NCBI GenBank assembly: GCA_015661535.1
Contig: DQVY01000004.1
Location: 1-10,562 of the forward strand
Source of the DNA: Sulfurovum sp.
GTDB lineage: Bacteria > Campylobacterota > Campylobacteria > Campylobacterales > Sulfurovaceae
Length of the DNA: 10,562 nt
Reading direction: 5' to 3'
The notes under the pieces: generated by a model
What the model was told of the DNA's origin: nothing
The model's input: the letters and a program-made list of their open reading frames with translations, nothing else
The model's database searches: none
In this document: positions 1 to 6,700 of the stretch, piece by piece
Layout of the letters: each line of letters begins with the position of its first letter
How positions within the stretch are numbered: position 1 is the stretch's first letter
Position numbers and translations under genes: made by a program

Positions 1-6
1 ATGTCG

Positions 7-11
7 CCTCC
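7..11 (-). promoter_or_regulatory. Ribosome binding site of a gene beyond the left edge
   Basis: The minus strand reads GGAGGCGACAT here, immediately after the coxD stop codon. GGAGG is a near-perfect Shine-Dalgarno sequence. The last two visible bases, AT, would become ATG if the next base outside the window is G on the minus strand, giving a spacing of 4. So at least one more gene follows coxD in the same operon. Its identity cannot be seen; another oxidase subunit or assembly factor is an inference. Confidence 0.6.
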
Positions 12-377
12 TTAATGATGCGCTGGAGCAGCTGCATGTTCTGCTCCAGTTATTGGGTTAGGGGTTGTAATATAACTCTCATCCCCAAATTGGAAATTGG
101 CAACATCAAAGCCAATAACGATAACGAAAAATGTACCAACAATAATCAAAGAGAACAGTCCCATAGTACCTATGAGTTTGTCCCCTTTAAGGTGCATATA
201 ATACATGATAATGAGCCATGCTTTCACTACTGCAATAGCCATTTGGGCTACAAATGTAGAATGTGTCATAAACAAATGCGGCTGCACAAATGTCACTGCT
301 GTTAAAAGCAAAAGTCCTATAAGAACTGAATAATACGCTTTTCTCTCTTTTTGATAATCTATAGTTTTAGTGTCCAC
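12..377 (-). CDS. coxD: Cytochrome c oxidase subunit IV (prokaryotic type)
   Basis: This is a small inner-membrane subunit of the haem-copper oxidase, thought in this family to stabilise the complex rather than catalyse. The 121-residue product has three predicted membrane segments at about 17-36, 43-63 and 70-90. The sequence YYMHLKG at 59-65 is the usual end of helix II in the COX4_pro/CyoD family. The C-terminus is a short polar tail rich in Ala and His. The start is GTG (375-377), overlapping the end of coxC by 11 bases. It is supported by AGGAGG eight bases upstream, inside coxC, so the two genes are probably translationally coupled. Length and position after coxA and coxC fit the family; the sequence itself is weakly conserved, so context carries part of the call. 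Confidence 0.9.
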   Translation of the reverse strand: MDTKTIDYQKERKAYYSVLIGLLLLTAVTFVQPHLFMTHSTFVAQMAIAVVKAWLIIMYYMHLKGDKLIGTMGLFSLIIVGTFFVIVIGFDVANFQFGDESYITTPNPITGAEHAAAPAHH

Positions 378-1056
378 CTGTTGCTCCTCCTGCTCCGATC
401 ATGTAATAATAAGGAAATACGAATACCCAAATAAGGTGTACGATGTCCCAATATAGTGCAATGTTCCAGTGTAATATGTAATGCTCTGGTGTTACTTTCC
501 CCGCATTGATACGCTTAAGTAACCAAATCATAAGTCCAATACCAATGATAATGTGGAAACCGTGAAGTCCCGTCATTGTAAAATACATTCCGAAGAATAA
601 CTTTTGTCCATATGGTAATGGTGAATCAGCCAATAATTTGTCGTGCATAAGGAAAATACCGTGATGGTACTCTGCTGACCACTCAAAACCTTTAATGATC
701 AAGAATGCTACAGCCAATAAAATGGTTGCCCAGATCATTAACTTTGCACCTTTTACATCACCTACTCTCATTTTAAGGAGCCCAAGCCCCATAGTAAGTG
801 CAGACACAAGCAAGATAACGGTATTCGTACCACCAAGTAATCTGTTAAGTGAGGCAGAAGCAATAATGAAATCTTCCGGGTGTAAAGTATTGTAGTATGC
901 AAGTGCCATAAACATAGCACCAAACATCAATACTTCCGTAAACATAAACAGCCAGAAACCTAGTTTCCCGCCATAAAAGTCATCTTGCCAGCCTTGTACT
1001 TCATATTCGTTCCCGTCGCGATCCGTCGCGATCTCTGGTATATATTCGTGAGACAT
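367..1056 (-). CDS. coxC: Cytochrome c oxidase subunit III
   Basis: Integral membrane subunit III of an aa3/caa3-type oxidase, which binds lipid and supports proton uptake by subunit I. The 229-residue product carries family signatures: FTEVLMFGAM at 39-48, KGFEWSAEY at 122-130 with the conserved Glu125, and FGMYFTMTGLHGFHIIIG at 155-172. A hydrophilic N-terminus precedes about five membrane helices, as in the shorter bacterial form. The last helix reads YWDIVHLIW at 202-210, whereas the usual signature is YWHFVDxxW, so Asp and His appear exchanged. The start ATG shares one base with the coxA stop (TAATG), with AAAGGA seven bases upstream. Downstream, coxD begins within its last codons. Identification is secure. 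Confidence 0.97.
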   Translation of the reverse strand: MSHEYIPEIATDRDGNEYEVQGWQDDFYGGKLGFWLFMFTEVLMFGAMFMALAYYNTLHPEDFIIASASLNRLLGGTNTVILLVSALTMGLGLLKMRVGDVKGAKLMIWATILLAVAFLIIKGFEWSAEYHHGIFLMHDKLLADSPLPYGQKLFFGMYFTMTGLHGFHIIIGIGLMIWLLKRINAGKVTPEHYILHWNIALYWDIVHLIWVFVFPYYYMIGAGGATGGH

Positions 1057-2711
1057 TAATCTATCCTTTTCATCGTTTCATAATCAAACTTAACCACTGG
1101 CTCACCATGGTGATACTCATATGGGTTAAAGTCAACATAAGGTACTTTAGAATGGTTTTCCAATGGTGGTGGTGATGATGGCATATGCCACTCAAGTGTT
1201 GTTGCATTCCAAGGGTTTGTTCCTGCAGGTTTACCTTTGGTCCAACCTTTAAAGAAAACAATAAACATATAAGTAAGGCCTGTAATAAATATCACTGCAC
1301 CTACAAATGAAACTTGGTGATAGATCTGGAATTCCGGCAAGTAGTCAAAGTAACGTCTTGGCATTCCATAGTACCCTGCAATGAACATTGGGAACCAAAG
1401 AAGGTTAAATCCTACAAACTGTAAATAGAATGCTATTTTAGCTTGTTTTTCATCATACATTTTACCAGTAATAAGTGGGAACCAGTAGTGTAGTCCTGCA
1501 AAGAACAAGAACACAACCCCGCCAAGCATAGCATAGTGGAAGTGTGCCACTGTATAGTATGTATCTTGAAGGTGAATATCGACACCGATCATCGCAATGG
1601 TAACACCTGTAAGTCCACCAATTGTAAAGGTAATAATGGTTCCAAGTGCCCACAACATAGGTGTAGAAAGAACAATTTTACCTTTATACATTGTTGCGAT
1701 CCAGTCATAGAATTTGATCCCTGTTGGAATCGCAACAAAGAATGTCAAGAATGAGAAGATCGTTTTAGCGATATCTGCCATACCTGATGTATAAAGGTGA
1801 TGACCCCATACCAAATAACCAATACCTGCAATAGATGCTGATGAAAGTGCGATCGTTCTGTATCCGAAGATCTCTCTTCTTGAGAATGTAGGAATGATCT
1901 CAGACATAATACCAAATGCCGGTAAGATCATAAGATATACAGCCGGGTGAGAATAGATCCAGAAAAGGTGTTCAAACAATACCGGGTCTCCACCTTTTGA
2001 AGGATCAAAAATACCAATGCCAAAGTATTTTTCCATGATGGCAAGAATCAATGTAATACCAACAACTGGTGTTGCAAGAAGCTGGATCCATGCAGTGGCA
2101 TAGATACCCCATACAAACAGCGGCATTTTAAAGAAAGTCATACCTGGTGCTCTAAGTCTGTGGATCGTTACAAGGAAGTTAAGACCTGTAAGAATAGACG
2201 CCATACCAAGAACAAACGCAGCCACAAGTGTTAAAATAACATTCGTATCTGTTGTTAAAGAGTATGGTGCATAAAATGTCCAACCAGTATCAGCAAATCC
2301 TGCATCTGTAAACAGTGATGCAAGGGCAATAATCGCACCAGCGATATAGAGCCAAAAAGTAAACCAGTTCAATCTCGGGAAAGAGACATCTTTCGCCCCG
2401 ATCATAAGTGGCATAACAATGTTACCCAATACTGCAGGAACTCCTGGAATAATAAATAAGAAGATCATAATAACCCCGTGAAGCGTAAATGCCTGGTTAA
2501 ATGTATCTCCATCAATAAATTGTGCACCTGGTGCAAACAATTCTAAACGCATTACAAATGCTGTAGCAACGGCTACAAAAAAGAATGTAAACATGACAGC
2601 TGCATACATAAGACCAATTCTTTTGTGGTCAATAGTCAGCATCCATTGCATGAATGTGCTTTTTGGGTGCCCAATGGCACAGTGTGTTTCGTCGAAATAA
2701 GATTTACTCAT
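1056..2711 (-). CDS. coxA: Cytochrome c oxidase subunit I, A2-type (caa3-like)
   Basis: Catalytic proton-pumping subunit that reduces O2 to water in the inner membrane. The 551-residue product has all metal ligands: His78 (HGVIMIFLF, low-spin haem), His255, His304 and His305 for CuB, Tyr259 for the His-Tyr crosslink, and His390 and His392 in VAHFHY for the two haems. The K-channel lysine is Lys333 in PTGIK. Asp108 in GAKDVSFPRLN matches the D-channel entrance. Helix VI reads WIYSHPAVY (251-259): the usual Glu of HPEVY is Ala and a Tyr-Ser pair precedes the His, the published mark of A2-type oxidases. Gln382 stands where HDTYY normally has His. The start abuts the SCO stop codon (TAG then ATG), with AAAGGAG eight bases upstream. 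Confidence 0.98.
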   Translation of the reverse strand: MSKSYFDETHCAIGHPKSTFMQWMLTIDHKRIGLMYAAVMFTFFFVAVATAFVMRLELFAPGAQFIDGDTFNQAFTLHGVIMIFLFIIPGVPAVLGNIVMPLMIGAKDVSFPRLNWFTFWLYIAGAIIALASLFTDAGFADTGWTFYAPYSLTTDTNVILTLVAAFVLGMASILTGLNFLVTIHRLRAPGMTFFKMPLFVWGIYATAWIQLLATPVVGITLILAIMEKYFGIGIFDPSKGGDPVLFEHLFWIYSHPAVYLMILPAFGIMSEIIPTFSRREIFGYRTIALSSASIAGIGYLVWGHHLYTSGMADIAKTIFSFLTFFVAIPTGIKFYDWIATMYKGKIVLSTPMLWALGTIITFTIGGLTGVTIAMIGVDIHLQDTYYTVAHFHYAMLGGVVFLFFAGLHYWFPLITGKMYDEKQAKIAFYLQFVGFNLLWFPMFIAGYYGMPRRYFDYLPEFQIYHQVSFVGAVIFITGLTYMFIVFFKGWTKGKPAGTNPWNATTLEWHMPSSPPPLENHSKVPYVDFNPYEYHHGEPVVKFDYETMKRID

Positions 2712-3494
2712 CTAGTTGTCTCCTTTAGTTTGTTGGTCGTCTTCTTCTCTTCTACTTGTACGTATAAGATAAATAAAGAAAAATACCATAATTAGCGTCA
2801 TTACCGCGCCTGCAATTTTTTCCCATTTGAAAATGTAGGTTTTTGCCTTTGGATCATAGGCAAAACAATACAGCAAGTTTTTTGCTATTGTCGGACCTAT
2901 TTTCCCTTGACCTGCTTCCATCAATGCCATTTTCACATCAAAAGGAAGTTGTTCAATACCATTCAGATAACGTGTTACTTTTCCTTCTGGTGAAAGCATG
3001 ATCAATGCTGCAGGATGCACATAATCAACTACCCCCGCTTTAGACACAGTCTTTTCATACGTAAAACCAACTTTATCAGCCAAAATAGCAGATGAGTTGT
3101 TGTCACCTATGACAAAGTGCCAGGCATCTGCTACGTAATCTCTTTGTATAGAAGCAAGAAGTGATTTACGCTTAGCAGCTGCCAATTCCGGTGTTTCATC
3201 TTCTGCAAAACTGATAGTCAGTACCTTGTAATCTGTGTTTTCTGCCAAGTCCAAACGACTTAACATTTTTGCCATATCGTTTAATTGCGGTGTACAAATA
3301 CCTGCACAACGAAAGTAATTTAATGAGATCATAGTTGGTTTCCCATCCATAAGTTTCTTTAACGTAACTTTCTCTCCCTTTTCATTAATGAACTCAAGAT
3401 CAAGAGGAACCATATTTCCCAATTTCTCATTAATTCCCAAAGTTGTTGCATGTACTGTAACCAGTAGCATTAAAAACATCAAAAGTTTTTTCAT
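2712..3494 (-). CDS. sco: SCO1/SenC-family copper chaperone, membrane anchored
   Basis: Thioredoxin-fold protein of the SCO family, which delivers copper or reduces cysteines for the CuA site of cytochrome oxidase on the periplasmic side. The 260-residue product has an N-terminal signal (1-16, MKKLLMFLMLLVTVHA). The copper motif CAGIC gives Cys63 and Cys67, and the third ligand is His160 in DYVHPA. LLYCFAYDP at 208-214 resembles a segment common in longer SCO proteins. A C-terminal helix at about 226-245, followed by RTSRREE, anchors it with the domain outside. It is the first gene of the coxA-coxC-coxD run, which explains its role. GGAGG lies four bases before the ATG. Because SCO acts mainly on CuA in subunit II, its presence implies a coxB elsewhere or just off the left edge. 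Confidence 0.93.
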   Translation of the reverse strand: MKKLLMFLMLLVTVHATTLGINEKLGNMVPLDLEFINEKGEKVTLKKLMDGKPTMISLNYFRCAGICTPQLNDMAKMLSRLDLAENTDYKVLTISFAEDETPELAAAKRKSLLASIQRDYVADAWHFVIGDNNSSAILADKVGFTYEKTVSKAGVVDYVHPAALIMLSPEGKVTRYLNGIEQLPFDVKMALMEAGQGKIGPTIAKNLLYCFAYDPKAKTYIFKWEKIAGAVMTLIMVFFFIYLIRTSRREEDDQQTKGDN

Positions 3495-3699
3495 TTACCC
3501 TCCAAATTTTTTATAATTTTCTATATTTATAAAAAATATACCCATCATTCTAGACTACTCGCACTTAAATGGTAATAAAAAGGGATATGTAATATGTAAT
3601 TTAACAGATAATGAACACTTTTATGTCACAAATAATATTTTTTTTATCTTATTATAAGTTTTATTAATTATTTAAAATCACAATTTTTGGTATTTAGAC
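3495..3699 (-). other. AT-rich leader upstream of the SCO-cox operon
   Basis: This non-coding stretch lies between the ddl tail duplication and the SCO start. It is very rich in A and T, with no ORF of note, no convincing intrinsic terminator and no tRNA-like structure. It probably holds the promoter of the oxidase operon. A 7-base direct repeat, ATATGTA twice (3585-3598), sits just upstream of the candidate -35 box and could be a regulator site; this is speculative. Confidence 0.5.
3547..3575 (-). promoter_or_regulatory. Candidate sigma-70 promoter of the SCO-cox operon
   Basis: On the minus strand TTACCA (3570-3575, four of six to TTGACA) and TAGAAT (3547-3552, five of six to TATAAT) are separated by 17 bases. 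A start near 3540 would leave a leader of about 45 bases. An alternative is the perfect TATAAT at 3651-3656, which has only a T-rich -35 region and would give a leader of about 150 bases. Neither is proven. Confidence 0.35.
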
Positions 3700-3900
3700 A
3701 TGGATATCGCAAAGCAAGGAGGAAGTCACGCTTTTCCTTTCATACTTTGAATAGAGTGTGTAAGATAGTGCTGATCGACTGTTATTTTTTGTTCTTTAGG
3801 TATGAAGATCCCAAAGCAGAGGGAAAATTACGCTTTTCCTTTGGCACTTTGGATAGAGTGAATATATTGGTAATCAACCGTTATTTTTTGTTCTGTGGGT
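3700..3900 (-). repeat. Diverged tandem repeat, 102-base period, copying the ddl 3' end
   Basis: Unit B (3802-3900) is the last 24 codons of ddl plus its stop and 26 bases of flank. Unit A (3700-3801) lies directly beside it and matches at about 78 of 99 aligned positions by hand count, with one extra codon. Read on the minus strand, unit A gives PKEQKITVDQHYLTHSIQS followed by MKGKA and a stop, against PTEQKITVDYQYIHSIQS followed by AKGKA and a stop in ddl. Several differences are synonymous. Because the period is a multiple of three, the copy is in frame with ddl across its TAA stop. It has no start of its own and is best seen as a relic rather than a gene. Confidence 0.9.
3811..3844 (-). 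other. ddl: Imperfect hairpin spanning the ddl stop codon
   Basis: GGAAAA (3822-3827) pairs with TTTTCC (3834-3839) around a six-base loop that includes the stop codon. An outer stem CCAAA/TTTGG (3811-3815 and 3840-3844) closes it with a six-base bulge. No U-tract follows on the transcribed strand, so it is not a classical intrinsic terminator. It could stabilise the 3' end of the message. The matching structure in the diverged copy is weaker. Confidence 0.4.
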
Positions 3901-4868
3901 AATGCCTTGGAGAGTCTTTCTATCATCGATTCAAAATCTTCAAAAAGATAATTTGCCATAGATCCGGGGATAGGATTGATCTCGTTAAGCAGAACCTCAT
4001 CCTCTACAACAAAAAAGTCACAGCGGATGACACTTCCTTTAAACAAAGGATCGTAAATCTTTTTAAAGCTCTCTTGAATCTTCTCTTTTAGCGTATCTGT
4101 GATGTCTGCTGCCCGTACTTGGGAATCTCTGGAGAAGTCCATGTATTTTTTTTCAAAATCTAAAAATTCTTCTTTATGCGGTTCTTCGACAATAGAAAGT
4201 TCCCAATCATTGGTATATGCCCCTGCCTGATTAAACTCTTTGACCCCTTCGATAAAAGGTTCTACAATCACATCAGTATCAAATTCAAAAGCAACATCAA
4301 GTGCATAGTCAAGTTCAGATGCTTCTTTGACAATACTTACACCGATACTTGACCCTAAACGTACTGGTTTAATGATCACAGGGTAGTCCATAGAAATGAT
4401 TCTCTCATCATTTTTAGAAAGGTATTCATACGCCACCGTTTTGACACCCAGACTCTCTGCTAAAAATTTGGTATAGAGCTTGTTGTATGAGAGGGCTGAA
4501 GCTTCCATACGAGGAGAGATAAATGGTATGTTAAAATACGTCATCATTGAAGATATCTTTCCGTCTTCACCATCACGGCCGTGTATAAGGTTCAGTGCTA
4601 CATCAAAATCTACAGACTTTGAACCAAACATGCCATCGATAAAAAATCCATTTTGCTTTAAAGTAAGTTCTTTAGACTTTTTATATTCACCTGAAGAAAA
4701 AAGTTTTGAATTTATTTTCTCTGTATCTATCAAATAAAACTTTCTGTCAGGAGAGACAAAAATATAGGTCAATGTAGATCTTTTAAGTACTTTTTTCATT
4801 GTAATGGCAGAGACAATGCTGATCTCGTGCTCAAAACTTGAACCTCCAAATAGTATGGCAATATTCAT
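3828..4868 (-). CDS. ddl: D-alanine--D-alanine ligase
   Basis: ATP-grasp ligase that joins two D-alanines for the peptidoglycan stem peptide in the cytoplasm. Over 346 residues it shows the N-terminal FGGSSFEHEIS (7-17; Glu15 matches the D-Ala-binding Glu), HGRDGEDG at 96-103, the ATP-site Lys167 in IIKPVR, and the serine loop LGSSIGVS at 171-178. A central loop follows at about 236-250. The catalytic end IRCDFF, with Arg282 and Asp284, precedes NEINPIPGS at 295-303 with Glu296 and Asn298. NPIPGS replaces the usual NTxPGMT, as I recall for Campylobacterota Ddl. AAGGAG overlaps the carA stop five bases before the ATG, so it is coupled to carA. Its last codons are duplicated downstream. Confidence 0.97.
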   Translation of the reverse strand: MNIAILFGGSSFEHEISIVSAITMKKVLKRSTLTYIFVSPDRKFYLIDTEKINSKLFSSGEYKKSKELTLKQNGFFIDGMFGSKSVDFDVALNLIHGRDGEDGKISSMMTYFNIPFISPRMEASALSYNKLYTKFLAESLGVKTVAYEYLSKNDERIISMDYPVIIKPVRLGSSIGVSIVKEASELDYALDVAFEFDTDVIVEPFIEGVKEFNQAGAYTNDWELSIVEEPHKEEFLDFEKKYMDFSRDSQVRAADITDTLKEKIQESFKKIYDPLFKGSVIRCDFFVVEDEVLLNEINPIPGSMANYLFEDFESMIERLSKALPTEQKITVDYQYIHSIQSAKGKA

Positions 4869-4877
4869 ACAGTCTCC

Positions 4878-5996
4878 TTAAAGCATCTTGGCAAATTCGC
4901 CAAAGATATATGCTGATTCATGTGGTCCGGGACTTGCTTCCGGGTGGTGCTGTACTGACATGGTGGGAGAGTCATTGTATTTGAGTCCCTCAATGGTATT
5001 GTCGAACAGGTTGGTATGTGTGACCGTAGCCACTTCTGTAATGTTTTCGGGTACATTATAGTTATGGTTCTGTGCAGTGATCTCCACCGTTTTTGTCATA
5101 GCATTCATAACAGGGTGATTCCCGCCATGGTGTCCAAACTGAAGTTTATACGTGTCATACCCATGGGCAATCGAAAGCAGTTGATGTCCAAGACAGATAC
5201 CAAAAAGTGGTACTTTACGTGCAATGAGTTTTTTAATCTTTTCCTGCTCATCTTTTAAAATAAGAGGATCGCCGGGACCATTCGATAAAAACACCCCATC
5301 GATCTCTTTACTGTCAATCTTAGCAATAATATCTTCTGCTGACATATCGTTAGGTACCACTGTCACTTCCATACCTGCATGTGTCAGTTCATTTAAAATA
5401 TTTCTTTTAATACCAAAATCAAGGGCAATGATCTTCTTTGTTGTTTCCGGTATATTATACGTAAATGTATCAGTATTGTAACGTGCCTCTGTATGCACAT
5501 AACTCTCTTTTGTACTGACCTCTTCTATATAGTTTACCTCTTCAATACGAGGAGACGATGCTAAGACTTTCTGAAGTGCTTCTTTATCATGGATCTCAGT
5601 AGAAGCTACCATCATCATAGCACCCTCTTCTCTTAAGAGCTTAGTAATAAAACGTGTGTCAATTTCTGTAATTCCCATCACGTTATTTTTAAGCAACAAA
5701 GCAGCCAGTGTCTCTTCAGATCTAAAGTTGGAAGGACGATCCTGATACGTACGTACGATGATACCTTTACAGTGGGCACCTTTACTTTCCATATCTTGTG
5801 CATTACACCCAACATTACCGATCTCTGGCATGGTAAAGGTAACAAACTGTCCTGCATAGGAAGGATCTGTTACAATTTCCTGGTATCCAGTAAGTGAAGT
5901 ATTAAATACAACCTCTCCCACAGAAGTACCTTCCGCACCGAAACTTTTGGCTTCCAATAAGAGACCATTTTCAAAATATAAACTTATTTTTTGCAT
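4878..5996 (-). CDS. carA: Carbamoyl-phosphate synthase small (glutaminase) subunit
   Basis: Hydrolyses glutamine and passes ammonia to CarB, making carbamoyl phosphate for pyrimidine and arginine synthesis. The 372-residue product has the CarA N-terminal domain (FNTSLTGYQEIVTDPSYAGQ, about 31-50) and a class I glutamine amidotransferase domain. That domain shows SNGPGDP near 238-244, the nucleophile Cys268 in GICLGHQ, and the triad end HHPEASPGP with His351 and Glu353. I chose the ATG at 5994-5996 because GAAGGAG stands five bases upstream. An in-frame ATG at 6015-6017 would add seven residues but has a poor ribosome site. carB is not in the window. It follows the DUF507 gene by 44 bases and ends 9 bases before ddl. 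Confidence 0.97.
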   Translation of the reverse strand: MQKISLYFENGLLLEAKSFGAEGTSVGEVVFNTSLTGYQEIVTDPSYAGQFVTFTMPEIGNVGCNAQDMESKGAHCKGIIVRTYQDRPSNFRSEETLAALLLKNNVMGITEIDTRFITKLLREEGAMMMVASTEIHDKEALQKVLASSPRIEEVNYIEEVSTKESYVHTEARYNTDTFTYNIPETTKKIIALDFGIKRNILNELTHAGMEVTVVPNDMSAEDIIAKIDSKEIDGVFLSNGPGDPLILKDEQEKIKKLIARKVPLFGICLGHQLLSIAHGYDTYKLQFGHHGGNHPVMNAMTKTVEITAQNHNYNVPENITEVATVTHTNLFDNTIEGLKYNDSPTMSVQHHPEASPGPHESAYIFGEFAKML

Positions 5997-6040
5997 TTTC
6001 ACTCCTTCACGGTGCATTAAAATACACCCTACTCTGCTTT

Positions 6041-6592
6041 TTAAAGCATTCCTCTTTTTGATAACTCTTCCTGGTAAAATCTTTCATACAACAATTCATA
6101 ATCCTGACTTCCAGGAACAACCTCTTTTTCCATACCTCTTATCTTGTCATACACAATATCATCTATCTCATCATAGGCATCCGCAAAGGCTTTAAATGCT
6201 TTAAAAATAACATTTTTCACCTGGTTTTCATTCACTGTATATTCTGCTAAATAATTTTCATAGAGTTCATCTAAAATAAGGTGTGCCAAGTCATTATAGC
6301 GATCATCATAGTTCATGATCACGCCAGCTTCCGGGGCCATCTTCTTTTTGATCATGAAAAAAAGTTGTCTCTCATCTGCATGTTGGAACTCTATCTCATC
6401 ATAGTTCTCATCCAATATCTTTTTGACTTTTTCATCAAGCGCATGTTCTTTTGCCAAGTTTTCATCGATGATCACTTTACATGCTTCAACCACAGCTTCT
6501 CTACCCTTAGGCAGTGTAATAAAAGGTGCATTGGCTAAATCTATACCAATCTTTGTGGCGACGTATCCTGTTTGTTGTGGTTTTAATCTCAT
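6041..6592 (-). CDS. DUF507 family protein, apparently two-repeat
   Basis: Cytoplasmic protein of unknown function; no signal peptide or membrane helix is visible and it is rich in Glu, Asp and Lys. The C-terminal half of the 183 residues (about 96-183), with EIDDIVYDKIR and PGSQDYELLYERFYQEEL, matches the pattern I know from roughly 90-residue DUF507 proteins of Deltaproteobacteria. The N-terminal half has a similar layout (LDEKVKKILDENYDEIEF, then ADERQLFFMIKKKMA), suggesting an old internal duplication. The start is supported by GAGGAG eight bases before the ATG. It lies between purA and carA; I recall a similar neighbourhood in Campylobacter, so the link may be conserved. No reaction can be assigned. 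The family call is firm and the duplication is inferred. Confidence 0.88.
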   Translation of the reverse strand: MRLKPQQTGYVATKIGIDLANAPFITLPKGREAVVEACKVIIDENLAKEHALDEKVKKILDENYDEIEFQHADERQLFFMIKKKMAPEAGVIMNYDDRYNDLAHLILDELYENYLAEYTVNENQVKNVIFKAFKAFADAYDEIDDIVYDKIRGMEKEVVPGSQDYELLYERFYQEELSKRGML

Positions 6593-6700
6593 GCTATGAA
6601 CTCCTCAATTTTTTATTCTTTAAAGCGACAAGTCGCGTGAGCCCTCTGCTGAAGAGAACTCAGTGTTAACGTAGCCATTTGCGGCTTTGCTCAAATGGCA
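6593..6700 (-). other. Structured purA-DUF507 intercistronic region (three hairpins)
   Basis: Three hairpins follow one another on the transcribed strand. The first (6674-6699) is a perfect 8-base stem, GCCATTTG/CAAATGGC, starting one base after the purA stop. The second (6638-6662) has ten pairs, UGAGUUCUCU/AGAGGGCUCA, of which two are G-U. The third (6625-6636) is GCGA/TCGC around CTTG, followed by TTTAAAG. None has a proper U-tract, so full termination is not expected. They may adjust mRNA stability or readthrough between purA and the genes after it, or represent a dispersed palindromic repeat. Confidence 0.55.

Noticed and set aside
1178..1261. Minus-strand out-of-frame product with a run of six His residues inside coxA
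   Set aside because: The His run comes from reading the CCACCACCA-type codons of the PSSPPP segment of CoxA in another frame; not a real metal-binding peptide.
3585..3598. ATATGTA twice as the start of a CRISPR or larger repeat array
   Set aside because: Only two short adjacent copies exist with no spacers; in such AT-rich DNA this may be chance.
3615..3632. TGTGACATAAAAGTGTTCA as a CRP/FNR box upstream of the oxidase operon
   Set aside because: The two halves are not inverted repeats at the spacing required for CRP or FNR; resemblance is limited to the TGTGA half.
3687..3902. Plus-strand ORF of 71 codons with an internal peptide repeat
   Set aside because: The repeat is explained by the tandem copy of the ddl 3' end on the opposite strand; it has no good ribosome site and half of it is antisense to ddl.
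5997..6017. Alternative carA start seven codons upstream
   Set aside because: The ribosome site GAAGGAG fits the downstream ATG, and the added residues match nothing expected at the CarA N-terminus.
6674..6699. Hairpin after purA as an intrinsic terminator
   Set aside because: It has a perfect 8-base stem but is followed by GGCTACGTT-type sequence rather than a U-tract, and the downstream genes lack an evident promoter of their own.
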